From positions 1 to 43,668 of the forward strand of contig CANFEY010000042.1 in the NCBI GenBank assembly GCA_947446025.1: 43,668 nucleotides of DNA, read 5' to 3'. This document shows positions 20,389 through 29,454 of the stretch, in pieces. How positions within the stretch are numbered: the first letter of the stretch is position 1; every line of letters starts with the position of its first letter. Made by a program: the position numbers and the translations under genes. Below the pieces are notes generated by a model that was given only the letters and a program-made list of their open reading frames with translations, made no database searches and had not been told where the DNA came from. Origin of the DNA: Bryobacterales bacterium. Its GTDB lineage: Bacteria > Acidobacteriota > Terriglobia > Bryobacterales > Bryobacteraceae.

Positions 20389-23300
20389 ATGCGCGTTCTT
20401 TGCTGCCTTGTTTTGACTAGTCTCCTTCCTGCCCTTCACGCCCAAGCGGGCCTCGGAAGCATTTCCGGCGAGGTCACCGATCCTAGCGGAGCCGTGGTGG
20501 CCAACGCCAAGGTCTCCGTGGCCAACGAAACCAACGGCGTGCGCCGCACCCTGGAGACGAACAACTCGGGACTCTTCAGCGCACCCGCCCTGCCCCCGGC
20601 CTCCGGTTACGAGGTCACCATTGAAGCTCCCGGCTTCGCCAAGTGGCCGGGCAAGGACATTACCGTCCGCGTCGGCGTCAACGTGGACTTGAAAGTCGCC
20701 TTGCAGGTAGCCTCCACCGCGACAGAGATCCTGGTCACGGCAGACCAGCAGTTCACCGTCGATAGCACGAAGAGCGACGTATCAGAGGTCATCGGCACGC
20801 GCGAGATTATGGAGCTGCCCATCAACGGCCGGCGCTTCGACTCACTGGCGCTGCTGAGCCCCGGTATCACCACCGACGGCATCTTCGGCTTGGTCACCTT
20901 CCGCGGCATGGCCTTAGGCAACTCCTTCCTCACCGACGGCAATGACACCACCAACCAGTATTACCAGGAAGCCCCAGGCCGCACGCGCATCAGTTCGCAG
21001 ATTTCGCAGGACGCCGTGCAGGAATTCCAGGTGATCAACGCGGGCTACCTTCCCGAATTCGGACGCAGCTCCGGCGGCCTGGTGAACACGGTGACGCGCT
21101 CCGGCTCCAATGCCACCCACGGGACATTCTTCTGGTTCTTCCGCAATCGCTCGCTGAACGCGCGCGACCGTTACGCCGCTTTCAACCCGCCGGAAGTGCG
21201 CCACCAGACCGGCGGCTCGGTCGGCGGGGCCATCAAAAAGGACAAGCTGTTCTACTTCCTGAACACGGAAATCACGCGCCGCCACAATCCCGTCGCATCG
21301 TCCATCACCGGGGCCGCAATTAACCCCGGAACCCGCGGCTTCAACGGCTGCGCCGCGCCTGCAACCACTGCCCAATGCGCCGCCGCTGATGCCATCGTCG
21401 CCCGCCACTTTGGCCTGATTGACCGCCGGGCCGATCAGGAACTGTTCTTCGCCAAGCTCGACTACCGCCCCAACGAAACGCACACGCTCAGCATGAGTGC
21501 AAACTATCTGCGCTTCATTTCCCCCAACGGCATTCAGACGGCTGCGGCGCTGACCAATGGCGGCGCGCTCGGCAATAACGCGGATTCCACTGTGCGCGTG
21601 CGCTATGCCAAGCTCGGCTTGACATCCACGCTCTCCCCCACCGCCGTCAACGAATTCCGCTTCGGCTGGTTCAAAGACCGCCAGTATGACAGCCCCAACG
21701 CAGAGCTGACTCCTCCCTTCGGGCAGGTCACGCTGACCGTCAGCGGAATTACCAACCTCGGCGTCGGTTCCGCGTATCCGCGTCTTCTGCCCAGTGAGCA
21801 GCGCTTCCAGTACGCCGATTCGCTCAGCCTGACTCACGGCGGCCACCAATTCAAGTTTGGCGTGGACATCGCCAACACCCAGGACGTCACCAACCAAGTC
21901 TTCAATGGATTCGGCACTTACACCTACGGCACGGTGACGAATTTCGCGCTGGACCTCAGCGGTAACGCCTCGGGCGCCAAGCGCTGGCAGACCTTCACCC
22001 AAGCATTTGGCACCCCCCGCACCGACATCACCATCCGCGACTACGCGTTCTTCGCCCAGGATCAGTACCGCGTCACCAAGAACCTCACCATGAACTATGG
22101 CCTCCGTTACGACTACAGCCAGTTGCCGCAGCCCGTGGTGAGCAACCCCGACTATGCCCAGACGGCCCGCATCCCCACGTTTAAGGGCCAAATTGGACCG
22201 CGCATCGGCTTCGCCTACGCCATGAACAACAATAAGACTGTGTGGCGCATCGGTTATGGCATCTTCAACCAGCGCTACGGCGGCGGCATCATCAACAGCC
22301 TGTTCACCCAGAACGGCGTGTACCAACGCAGCGTGACCTATACCGGTTCTGTAGCGGCCGACAATGCCGCCGGTCCCGTGTTCCCCTTCCGCCTTCCCGC
22401 CTCCGACAAGCCCCCCTCCGGCACCTTGAACGTGCTCTTCGCCGGCAATGATTTCCGTCCCAACTACACCCAGAACGGCGACGTTTCAGTGGAGCATCAA
22501 CTCAACAGCAACATGTCGCTGACCGTCTCGTACCTTTACAACCGGGGCTTCCACATCGTGACCACGCGCGACCTCAACATCGGCCCCCTCGGACCTACCG
22601 TCACCTATCGCATCAACGACGCCGCCGGCGCGCAGGTGGGCAGTTACTCCAATCAGGTGTACCTGACCGCGAATCGCGTCGACCGCCGCTACTCCCGCGT
22701 GTTGCAGTTGGAGCACGGCGGCAAGAGCTGGTATGACGGTATGGCTGTGTCCTTCAAAGGCCGCGCTGGAAAAAACATCACCTACAATGCGTCTTACACT
22801 TGGGCCCACACCATCGACCTTGGCCAGGGACAGGGCGATGACGCGGTCAACCGTTTCGGCAGCTCCATCAGCCTCAACAACCTCTACAACGGCAACTATC
22901 GTTTGGATAAGGGCAGCGGCCAGCTCGATCAACGGCACCGCCTGGTGTTGTACTGGGTCGCCGCGCACGACTTCAGTTCGCGGGGTGATCTGCTTTCCAA
23001 GTACCTGCTCAACGGATGGCAGCTGTCCGGCACGCTTACCTTCTCCAGCCAACGCCCCACGTTCGCGACGATCAACATCGTAAGCAACGTCACGCGCGAC
23101 GACCAGGGCAACACCATAGCCCTGCCGTTCTTCAGCGTGAACGGCTTCGGCGGCGATACCCGCGTGCCCTTCTGGGAGAACAACGCTGGGCGCCTGGGCG
23201 GTATCAACAAACTCGACGCCCGCCTCACCAAGCGCCTGCCCATCAATGACCGCTTCAACCTCGCGCTCAACTTTGAAGCCTTCAACGTCACCAACAGCCC

Positions 23301-23463
23301 CTGGGATACCAACATCGGCTCCGGGGCATCGCACAACGCCTACAACGCGACCAACGGCGTTCTCAGTCCGCTGGCCCAATACGGCGTCGGCACGGCTTCC
23401 GCCGCGTCTCCCGACGGTACCAACGTCCGCCGGGCCCAAGTCAGTCTTCGGCTGACGTTCTGA
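20389..23463 (+). CDS. Oar-like TonB-dependent receptor 2
   Basis: A 1024-residue outer-membrane receptor with the same layout as receptor 1: signal peptide (MRVLCCLVLTSLLPALHA), carboxypeptidase-regulatory-like domain (GSISGEVTDPSGAVVANAKV, about 20-105), plug (ILVTADQQ, ELPINGRRFDSLALLSPGI, AVQEFQVINAGYLPEFGRSSGG) and barrel, ending in the BAM signal VSLRLTF. Repeated NYGLRYDY-type strands and FFAQDQYRVTKNL are typical of the family. It is clearly a distant paralogue of receptor 1, not a recent copy. The ligand is unknown. Directly after its stop lies a second, partly diverged copy of its last codons. Confidence 0.88.
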   Translation: MRVLCCLVLTSLLPALHAQAGLGSISGEVTDPSGAVVANAKVSVANETNGVRRTLETNNSGLFSAPALPPASGYEVTIEAPGFAKWPGKDITVRVGVNVDLKVALQVASTATEILVTADQQFTVDSTKSDVSEVIGTREIMELPINGRRFDSLALLSPGITTDGIFGLVTFRGMALGNSFLTDGNDTTNQYYQEAPGRTRISSQISQDAVQEFQVINAGYLPEFGRSSGGLVNTVTRSGSNATHGTFFWFFRNRSLNARDRYAAFNPPEVRHQTGGSVGGAIKKDKLFYFLNTEITRRHNPVASSITGAAINPGTRGFNGCAAPATTAQCAAADAIVARHFGLIDRRADQELFFAKLDYRPNETHTLSMSANYLRFISPNGIQTAAALTNGGALGNNADSTVRVRYAKLGLTSTLSPTAVNEFRFGWFKDRQYDSPNAELTPPFGQVTLTVSGITNLGVGSAYPRLLPSEQRFQYADSLSLTHGGHQFKFGVDIANTQDVTNQVFNGFGTYTYGTVTNFALDLSGNASGAKRWQTFTQAFGTPRTDITIRDYAFFAQDQYRVTKNLTMNYGLRYDYSQLPQPVVSNPDYAQTARIPTFKGQIGPRIGFAYAMNNNKTVWRIGYGIFNQRYGGGIINSLFTQNGVYQRSVTYTGSVAADNAAGPVFPFRLPASDKPPSGTLNVLFAGNDFRPNYTQNGDVSVEHQLNSNMSLTVSYLYNRGFHIVTTRDLNIGPLGPTVTYRINDAAGAQVGSYSNQVYLTANRVDRRYSRVLQLEHGGKSWYDGMAVSFKGRAGKNITYNASYTWAHTIDLGQGQGDDAVNRFGSSISLNNLYNGNYRLDKGSGQLDQRHRLVLYWVAAHDFSSRGDLLSKYLLNGWQLSGTLTFSSQRPTFATINIVSNVTRDDQGNTIALPFFSVNGFGGDTRVPFWENNAGRLGGINKLDARLTKRLPINDRFNLALNFEAFNVTNSPWDTNIGSGASHNAYNATNGVLSPLAQYGVGTASAASPDGTNVRRAQVSLRLTF

Positions 23464-23493
23464 GAAAGAGTCAGTCTTCGCTTAACGTTCTGA
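23441..23493 (+). repeat. 30-bp-spaced repeat of receptor 2's C-terminal codons
   Basis: TCAGTCTTCG...ACGTTCTGA occurs at 23441-23463 and again at 23471-23493. The copies are exactly ten codons apart, in the same frame. Both encode VSLRLTF followed by TGA; the three base differences (CGG/CGC and CTG/TTA) are all synonymous. The second copy also encodes the last residues and stop of the PA14 gene on the other strand. Confidence 0.8.
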
Positions 23494-24051
23494 CGGGGGC
23501 TTAAAGTCTTCGGTATTGAAAGGGCGCTGCACGCCGTCCGGACCAACCACGTCCAGCTGCAGCGCCACATGAAAGCGCGGTCCCTGGAAATACGACACGC
23601 GTATTTCATGCAGTCCGGCCGCCAGCTTCACTTTCCCGGAAACAGTCTCCGGCGCATGCACCCCGTCGTTGTCGACGATTCTCTTGCTATCGATATACAG
23701 CCGCGAACCGTCGTCCGATGTGAGGATGAATTGGTACGCCCCCGGCACCTCGATCCACAACCGGCCGGTGTAGTCGATGGCGAACCACTCCACACGGTCC
23801 GGCAAGCCGGGGAAACCCTCCATGAAGTCGCGCGGCGGAATCGCCAGGGAGAACGTGTAGACCGTGCCGATGGGCTTCAGTTTCTTGAAGTCCGGCAGCT
23901 TCTTGCTGTTCTCCTTGACGGCGTAGATCTGGCCAGTGAGGCCGGTGAGGTAGACGGAAATCCCGAACGTCGGCACCTCATCCTGGGCGTGGAGTGACGC
24001 GCTGAGAAGGGCAAGCAGCAAGACGGCGCGCATCACCCTCGAGCGTAGCAT
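23482..24051 (-). CDS. Exported PA14-domain protein
   Basis: A 189-residue protein with a signal peptide and a PA14-like beta-barrel. The core features are visible: [42 protein letters not shown], then [21 protein letters not shown]14 domains bind carbohydrates or act as interaction modules in secreted proteins. Two starts are possible, 24051 and 24033 ([10 protein letters not shown]...); both leave a working signal peptide and neither has well-spaced Shine-Dalgarno bases. Its last three codons and stop lie in the duplicated segment behind receptor 2. It is divergent from purE. Confidence 0.82.
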   Translation of the reverse strand: MLRSRVMRAVLLLALLSASLHAQDEVPTFGISVYLTGLTGQIYAVKENSKKLPDFKKLKPIGTVYTFSLAIPPRDFMEGFPGLPDRVEWFAIDYTGRLWIEVPGAYQFILTSDDGSRLYIDSKRIVDNDGVHAPETVSGKVKLAAGLHEIRVSYFQGPRFHVALQLDVVGPDGVQRPFNTEDFKPPSER

Positions 24052-24068
24052 GGACGCGTTACCCTGTA

Positions 24069-24533
24069 ATGATGAAGGATCGTACACCCCTTGTCGGGGT
24101 GATCATGGGGAGCAAGTCTGACTGGGATACCATGCAGTGCGCCGTTGCAGTGCTACAGCGCTTCGGCATCCCGCACGAAGCGCGCGTAGTTTCGGCCCAT
24201 CGCACGCCGGACCTGCTGGCCGAATACGCCAAGACCGCGGAATCGCGTGGCCTGCAGGTCATCATCGCGGGAGCAGGCGGGGCAGCGCATTTGCCCGGAA
24301 TGGTGGCCGCGCAGACCATCCTGCCCGTGCTCGGCGTGCCTGTGGAAAGCCATGCCCTCAAGGGCCTCGATTCCCTGCTCTCCATCGCCCAGATGCCTGC
24401 CGGGATTCCCGTGGGCACGGTTGCCATCGGCAAGACCGGTGCAGCCAACGCCGGCCTCCTGGCCGTCTCCATCCTCAGCATCGACTGCCCCGAGCTACAG
24501 ACCGCGCTCCAGAATGAGCGGGCGAAGGCATGA
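24069..24533 (+). CDS. purE: N5-carboxyaminoimidazole ribonucleotide mutase
   Basis: A class I PurE of 154 residues, which moves the carboxylate of N5-CAIR to form CAIR in purine synthesis. Hallmarks are [19 protein letters not shown] and [14 protein letters not shown]. The pairing with purK, which overlaps by four bases (ATGA), confirms the two-step route. Two adjacent ATG codons begin the frame; the first is annotated. Confidence 0.95.
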   Translation: MMKDRTPLVGVIMGSKSDWDTMQCAVAVLQRFGIPHEARVVSAHRTPDLLAEYAKTAESRGLQVIIAGAGGAAHLPGMVAAQTILPVLGVPVESHALKGLDSLLSIAQMPAGIPVGTVAIGKTGAANAGLLAVSILSIDCPELQTALQNERAKA

Positions 24534-25666
24534 GCAACCCGATTCTTCCAGGGGCAACCATCGGAGTCCTCGGCAGCGGGCAACTCGGTCGCATGTTCGC
24601 CCTGGAAGCCCGCCGAATGGGATACCGCGTCCACACGCTCTCGCCGGATTCGGACACGCCCACGGGCCAGGTAGCGGATGTGGAAATCCAAGCTGCCTAC
24701 GAGGACCTGGACGCCGTCCGCAGCTTCGCCAGGAACGTGGACGTGGTGACGTTCGAATTTGAGAACGTACCCTCGGCAACCGCCGACGCGGTGGAGACCC
24801 TGGTTCCCGTGCGGCCCAGCGGGGCCCTTTTGCACACCACGCAGCATCGAATCCGAGAGAAAACGTTTCTGGCGGGCGCGGGCATCCCCACAGTTCCATT
24901 CCGCGTGATTTCAAGCTTCACGGATCTGGAGCGCGCGATTGCTGAAATCGGCTGCCCCGCGGTCCTCAAAACCGCCGGCTTCGGGTACGACGGCAAAGGC
25001 CAAGTCAAGATCACGGCACCGAAGGCTGCCGCCGAGGCCTGGACCTCCATCGGCGCGGCGGAGGCTGTGCTCGAAGCCTTCGCGGACCTGGAATGCGAGC
25101 TCTCCGTGGTCGCCGCCCGCAGCCTGGATGGCAAGTTCGCGAACTTCGGCGTGGCCGAGAACGCGCACGCGAACCACATTCTGGACGTTTCGGTGTGCCC
25201 CGCAAACATCTCCCCCGCCATCGCCGCGCAAGCGGTCGCGATGACGCGCGCCATCCTGGACGCCCTCAAGGCAGTCGGCGTGGTCTGCGTGGAATTTTTT
25301 CTCACCCGCTCCGGCCAACTCTTGGTCAATGAGATCGCGCCCAGGCCGCACAACTCCGGCCACCTGACACTGGACGCCTGCGTGACCAGCCAGTTCGAGC
25401 AGCAACTGCGCGCGGTGTGCGGCCTGCCCCTCGGGTCCACCGAACAATTCCGACCCGCCGCCATGGCGAACCTTCTAGGCGATGTGTGGAACAACGGTGA
25501 GCCGGATTGGTCCGCCGCGGTAGCCGAGCCATCCGTGAAGCTGCATCTCTACGGCAAACTCTCGCCCCGGCCGGGCCGCAAGATGGGGCACATCACGGCG
25601 CTGGGGAGTTCGGCGGAAGAGGCAAAACAGTCCGCCGTACGTGCGCGGAATCTATTGTCCCGCTAG
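24530..25666 (+). CDS. purK: N5-carboxyaminoimidazole ribonucleotide synthase
   Basis: A 378-residue ATP-grasp ligase that carboxylates AIR using bicarbonate and ATP. Visible are the N-terminal [26 protein letters not shown] in the ATP-grasp fold, [10 protein letters not shown], and [13 protein letters not shown] near the active site. Length is normal. It is coupled to purE by an ATGA overlap and ends four bases into a convergent regulator gene. Confidence 0.95.
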   Translation: MSNPILPGATIGVLGSGQLGRMFALEARRMGYRVHTLSPDSDTPTGQVADVEIQAAYEDLDAVRSFARNVDVVTFEFENVPSATADAVETLVPVRPSGALLHTTQHRIREKTFLAGAGIPTVPFRVISSFTDLERAIAEIGCPAVLKTAGFGYDGKGQVKITAPKAAAEAWTSIGAAEAVLEAFADLECELSVVAARSLDGKFANFGVAENAHANHILDVSVCPANISPAIAAQAVAMTRAILDALKAVGVVCVEFFLTRSGQLLVNEIAPRPHNSGHLTLDACVTSQFEQQLRAVCGLPLGSTEQFRPAAMANLLGDVWNNGEPDWSAAVAEPSVKLHLYGKLSPRPGRKMGHITALGSSAEEAKQSAVRARNLLSR

Positions 25667-25986
25667 ACGCTCACGCGTGTCCGCCCGGCCTTCGCGCGGA
25701 CCGCCGCGGGCCGTTTCCACCCGATCAGGCCAAACAACGAACCCACCTGATTGGCACGTTCGATTGGATGGCGAAGAGGCAAATCGGGTTGGACGCGGTA
25801 AAGATTCCGGCGTCCGACTTTGGCGTGCTCCAGGTAGCCCCCCGCGGTCAATTCCGCCACAATCCTTTGTGCCGAACGCTCAGTGATGCCGACTCTTTCG
25901 GCGATGTCGCGCAGCCTGATTTCAGGGTCGGCGGCGACGCACAGCAGAACGTGCGCGTGGTTGGTTAGGAAAGTCCAGTTCTCCAT
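25663..25986 (-). CDS. Small winged-helix transcriptional regulator
   Basis: A 107-residue protein consisting mostly of a winged helix-turn-helix (about 6-70): HAHVLLCVAADPEIRLRDIAERVGITERSAQRIVAELTAGGYLE, then a wing with VGRRNLYRV. The tail is basic. It resembles MarR/ArsR-type or 'helix-turn-helix domain' proteins found widely in soil bacteria. The gene is divergent from the isocitrate dehydrogenase gene across a 91-base gap, so it may control that gene or itself; this is inference. Confidence 0.8.
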   Translation of the reverse strand: MENWTFLTNHAHVLLCVAADPEIRLRDIAERVGITERSAQRIVAELTAGGYLEHAKVGRRNLYRVQPDLPLRHPIERANQVGSLFGLIGWKRPAAVRAKAGRTRVSV

Positions 25987-26077
25987 GATTCCCTGTCAAT
26001 CATACGCCCTACATTCCCGGTCTTGCATTACACGTTATATGTATCGTCTATTAGCCGGTAGAAAAGGAGATCACCTC

Positions 26078-27658
26078 TTGACACGAACACCGGTCATCAC
26101 GGTCGCCCACGGCGACGGCATCGGCCCTGAAATTATGGCCGCAACGCTTCGCATTCTTAGGGCAGCGGGCGCGCAGTTCGAAACCGAGACGATTGAGATT
26201 GGGGAAGGCATCTACAACAAGGGCTTCACTTCCGGCATCGAACCCGCCTCCTGGGATTCTCTGCGCCGCACGAAGGTATTCCTTAAGTCCCCCATCTCCA
26301 CCCCGCAAGGGGGAGGATTCAAGAGCCTGAACGTCACCATCCGGAAAACGCTCGGCATGTACGCCAATGTCCGCCCGTGCGTCTCCTACCATCCATTCGT
26401 CGCCACCAAACATCCCCGGATGGACGTGGTCATCGTCCGGGAAAACGAAGAAGATCTCTATGCGGGGATCGAGCACCGGGAAACCGACCAAGTGATCCAA
26501 TGCCTGAAGCTGATCACCCGGCCAGGGTGCGAACGCATCGTCCGCTACGCCTTCGAGTATGCCCGCGCGAACAGCCGCCGCAAGGTGACCTGCTTCACCA
26601 AGGACAACATCATGAAGCTCACGGACGGCTTGTTTCACAAGGTGTTCGACGAGATCGGCGCGGAGTACCCGGACCTGGAGAGAGAGCACTGGATCGTCGA
26701 CATCGGCGCTGCCATGTTAGCCGACACGCCGGAGATTTTCGACGTGATCGTGATGCCGAATCTCTACGGCGACATCCTTTCGGACATCGCAGCTCAGATA
26801 ACGGGATCGGTGGGGCTTGCTGGATCGGCAAACATTGGCGAACACGTGGCGATGTTTGAGGCGATCCATGGCTCCGCACCGCGCATCGCGGGTCAGGACG
26901 CCGCCAACCCGTCGGGGTTGCTGTTGGCCTCCGTCATGATGCTGGTACACCTGGGCCAATCTGACGTGGCTGAGCGGGTACACAATGCCCTGCTGCGGAC
27001 AATCGAGGATGGCGTCCATACCCCGGATATCTACAAAGAGGCTGTCAGCCGCCGGAAGGTCGGCACTGTCGAGTTTACCGAAGCGGTGATGCAGCGACTG
27101 GGGCAACAACCCGAACAGCTGCCCGTGGCGCGCTACAGCGCGGACGCGAAGCCCTTCAAAACGGTCCCCTATTCCCGCCCTCCGGCGGAGAAGAAAATGG
27201 TGGGAGTCGACGTCTTCCTGGATTGGCGCAAGGGAACCCCCGATCAGTTGGCGGCGGTGCTCAAAACGGTGGACGCCCCGAATCTCACTCTATCGATGGT
27301 GACCAACCGCGGCGTCAAGGTCTGGCCGGGCGGGGTGCCGGAGACCTTCTGCACAGACCACTGGCGCTGCCGCTTTATGGCCGCAAACGGCTCCACCACG
27401 GATGGCCAAGGAGTGATTCGTCTGCTGAGTGAGGTACACGCTTCCGGACTCGACTGCATCAAGACTGAGAATCTCTATACGTTCAACGGGGAGCCGGGCT
27501 TTTCGCTCGGGCAAGGGCAATCAGAAGTACGGCTCCGCAGTTCACACATTTGCAGATGCTGGAGGCGGAAGCGATCCATGCGATCCGCGAAGCCGCTGCC
27601 GAGGCCGAGGCCGAGCGCCCGGTACTCTTGTTTTCCGGGGGGAAGGATTCCATCGTGA
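26078..27658 (+). CDS. NADP-type isocitrate dehydrogenase (Thermus-like), with out-of-frame tail
   Basis: A TCA-cycle enzyme that oxidises isocitrate to 2-oxoglutarate. HGDGIGPEI (N-terminus), NVTIRKTLGMYANVRPC, VIVRENEEDLYAGIEH, and VMPNLYGDILSDIAAQITGSVGLAGSANIG are clear dehydrogenase motifs. A C-terminal extension (VGVDVFLDWRKGTPDQLA onward) matches the longer Thermus/Rickettsia-type IDH of about 480-500 residues. It begins at TTG 26078 after AAGGAGA. Similarity to a natural terminus ends at GFSLGQGQ, near residue 481. The frame then runs on for 45 arginine-, serine- and proline-rich residues that overlap cysD in another frame. No stop follows promptly in any frame, so the native stop seems lost. 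NADP versus NAD use is inferred from the family. Confidence 0.85.
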   Translation: MTRTPVITVAHGDGIGPEIMAATLRILRAAGAQFETETIEIGEGIYNKGFTSGIEPASWDSLRRTKVFLKSPISTPQGGGFKSLNVTIRKTLGMYANVRPCVSYHPFVATKHPRMDVVIVRENEEDLYAGIEHRETDQVIQCLKLITRPGCERIVRYAFEYARANSRRKVTCFTKDNIMKLTDGLFHKVFDEIGAEYPDLEREHWIVDIGAAMLADTPEIFDVIVMPNLYGDILSDIAAQITGSVGLAGSANIGEHVAMFEAIHGSAPRIAGQDAANPSGLLLASVMMLVHLGQSDVAERVHNALLRTIEDGVHTPDIYKEAVSRRKVGTVEFTEAVMQRLGQQPEQLPVARYSADAKPFKTVPYSRPPAEKKMVGVDVFLDWRKGTPDQLAAVLKTVDAPNLTLSMVTNRGVKVWPGGVPETFCTDHWRCRFMAANGSTTDGQGVIRLLSEVHASGLDCIKTENLYTFNGEPGFSLGQGQSEVRLRSSHICRCWRRKRSMRSAKPLPRPRPSARYSCFPGGRIPS

Positions 27659-28437
27659 CCAGTCATCTGGCGCGCAAGGCGTTCTACCCCGGACGCATTC
27701 CTTTCCCCTTGCTGCACATCGATACGGGCCACAATTTCCCGGAGACGCTTGAATACAGAGACGCATGGATCCAGAGTATCGGTGCCGATTTGATCGTCCG
27801 CAGCGTGGAAGACTCCATCCGCCAGGGCAGGGCGTTTGAGAAGGCGAGCGACGGGGGAAGCCGCAACCATCTGCAGTCGATCACGCTGCTGGATGCCCTC
27901 CGCGAGTTCCAGTTTGACGCCGCCATCGGCGGAGCGCGGCGGGATGAGGAGAAAGCCCGCGCCAAGGAACGGTTCTTCTCCTTCCGGGACGAGCTAGGGC
28001 AGTGGGACCCGAAGAACCAGCGGCCCGAGCTGTGGGGTCAATACAATGCCCGCAAGCATCCGGGCGAACACTTTCGTGTGTTTCCCATCAGCAACTGGAC
28101 TGAGCTTGACGTCTGGCTCTATCTCCGCCAGGAGAAGATCGCGCTTCCCAATCTGTACTTCACACATGAGCGCTCCTGCCTGGAGCGCGACGGTGTCTTG
28201 CTAGCGGAATGCGCGTTCACCGTGCCCAAGCCGGGCGAGGAGTTTACGGTCCGGCGGGTGCGCTTCCGTACCATTGGCGACATGACTTGCACGGGAGCTT
28301 CCGTATCCGAAGCCGCGGACATCGAGGAAATCATCCAGGACATCGCCGTCACTCGAACCAGCGAACGTGGTGGCCGTGCGGATGACCGCAGGTCCGCGGC
28401 CGCTATGGAAGATCGAAAGAAGGAGGGCTACTTCTGA
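27550..28437 (+). CDS. cysD: Sulfate adenylyltransferase subunit 2
   Basis: The PP-loop subunit that forms adenylyl sulfate from ATP and sulfate in assimilation. Hallmarks are the PP-loop LFSGGKDSIVTSHLARKAFYPG, HIDTGHNFPETLEYRD, GGARRDEEKARAKER, WDPKNQRPELW and the terminal EGYF. Similarity to other CysD proteins (the THLxxLEAExIHxIRE segment) begins a few residues before the first conventional start: the leucine of FTHLQ is the TTG at 27550, and ATG 27556 would remove still more. An ACG at 27529 sits near where the start is expected. No Shine-Dalgarno is present. The obligate GTPase partner cysN is not next to it. Confidence 0.87.
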   Translation: MQMLEAEAIHAIREAAAEAEAERPVLLFSGGKDSIVTSHLARKAFYPGRIPFPLLHIDTGHNFPETLEYRDAWIQSIGADLIVRSVEDSIRQGRAFEKASDGGSRNHLQSITLLDALREFQFDAAIGGARRDEEKARAKERFFSFRDELGQWDPKNQRPELWGQYNARKHPGEHFRVFPISNWTELDVWLYLRQEKIALPNLYFTHERSCLERDGVLLAECAFTVPKPGEEFTVRRVRFRTIGDMTCTGASVSEAADIEEIIQDIAVTRTSERGGRADDRRSAAAMEDRKKEGYF

Positions 28438-28456
28438 AAGCCTTCCGTGTTTTCCA

Positions 28457-29452
28457 CTAAGGTGTCTTGAGCGCCTTGGCCAGTAGCTTATCTTCAAAGC
28501 TGTAATCCGGCGCTGGGAAATCCTGATGCCGCAGATACCACTTGTAGGTCTCTTTGAGTCCCGTGGCGTAATCAGTCATCTTGACCTTCAAAATCCGCTG
28601 CGCCTTCACCGTGACTTGCGTAATCGGAGGCATGTCGAAATGCGTGCCGAAGTACAACTTTGGACCCAGCGGATGCCCGCCCACGCGATGGATGAATTCG
28701 CGCGGAATCCGCACCATCTGCACCTTCTTGCGGCACACGGCGGCGAACGCCTCCACGGCTTCGGTCTGCGTAATCGGCCGGGCATTGGCGATGTTGAAAG
28801 CATGACCCACAGCGGTGGGCGTTTCCATCGCCTTCAGCGCCGCTCGAACCAAATCCTTCACATGCACGAACTGCATCAGGCGGCGGCCATCGCCCGGAAC
28901 AATGATCTGGCGGCCCGCGCGCAGCCGGTCCCAGAAAAACGCCTCGCGGTAGAACGTGTTGCCGTGCCCCGGACCGTAGACGAACGGCGGACGCAACGTC
29001 ACCACCGGCAATCCGATGCGCTGGTGCAGGCGGAACAGCGCCCGTTCACTCATTGCTTTATTGCGCACGTAAAGATCCGGTGCGTCATCTGGTGCCAACG
29101 CGTCGCTCTCCGGATGATTCAAACCATCCCCATACGCGGCAACGCTGGACATGAAAATGTAGCGCTTCAGATGATCGCCGGCCACCGCCCGAGCCGTCGA
29201 TTCCACGTGGCCCGCGGTGGTGCCGCGCTCCCAATCGTAGACGTTGTCGAAGACGACATCGAACTTCTTGCCGGAAAGTGCCGCGCGCGTGGACCCGCCA
29301 TCGTTGCGGTCCGCTTGAATGTTCTTTACCTTGCGCCCCAAATCGTGCGTGGGATGCCGATGCATCAGCGTCACGCTATGACCGGCGCGCACAAGTTCAG
29401 CAACAAGGGTCCGGCCAATAAATCCGGTCCCGCCTATGACAAGACACTCCAC
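28457..29452 (-). CDS. NAD-dependent epimerase/dehydratase (extended SDR)
   Basis: A 331-residue extended short-chain dehydrogenase. The Rossmann motif IGGTGFIGRTL is at 6-16, the catalytic Tyr-x-x-x-Lys is YVRNK, preceded by MSSVAAYG, and RPPFVYGPG matches the family. The substrate is a nucleotide sugar or similar polyol, not identifiable. It starts with GTG only two bases after the stop of the inositol-phosphate synthase gene, so the two are translationally coupled and probably act in the same pathway. It is convergent with cysD. Confidence 0.85.
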   Translation of the reverse strand: MECLVIGGTGFIGRTLVAELVRAGHSVTLMHRHPTHDLGRKVKNIQADRNDGGSTRAALSGKKFDVVFDNVYDWERGTTAGHVESTARAVAGDHLKRYIFMSSVAAYGDGLNHPESDALAPDDAPDLYVRNKAMSERALFRLHQRIGLPVVTLRPPFVYGPGHGNTFYREAFFWDRLRAGRQIIVPGDGRRLMQFVHVKDLVRAALKAMETPTAVGHAFNIANARPITQTEAVEAFAAVCRKKVQMVRIPREFIHRVGGHPLGPKLYFGTHFDMPPITQVTVKAQRILKVKMTDYATGLKETYKWYLRHQDFPAPDYSFEDKLLAKALKTP

Positions 29453-29454
29453 TG

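Noticed and set aside
20914-22326. 470-codon open frame on the minus strand inside receptor gene 2
   Set aside because: Fully antisense to a clear receptor; composition is the Val/Gly/Ala/Arg pattern of a GC-rich shadow frame and no domain is recognisable.
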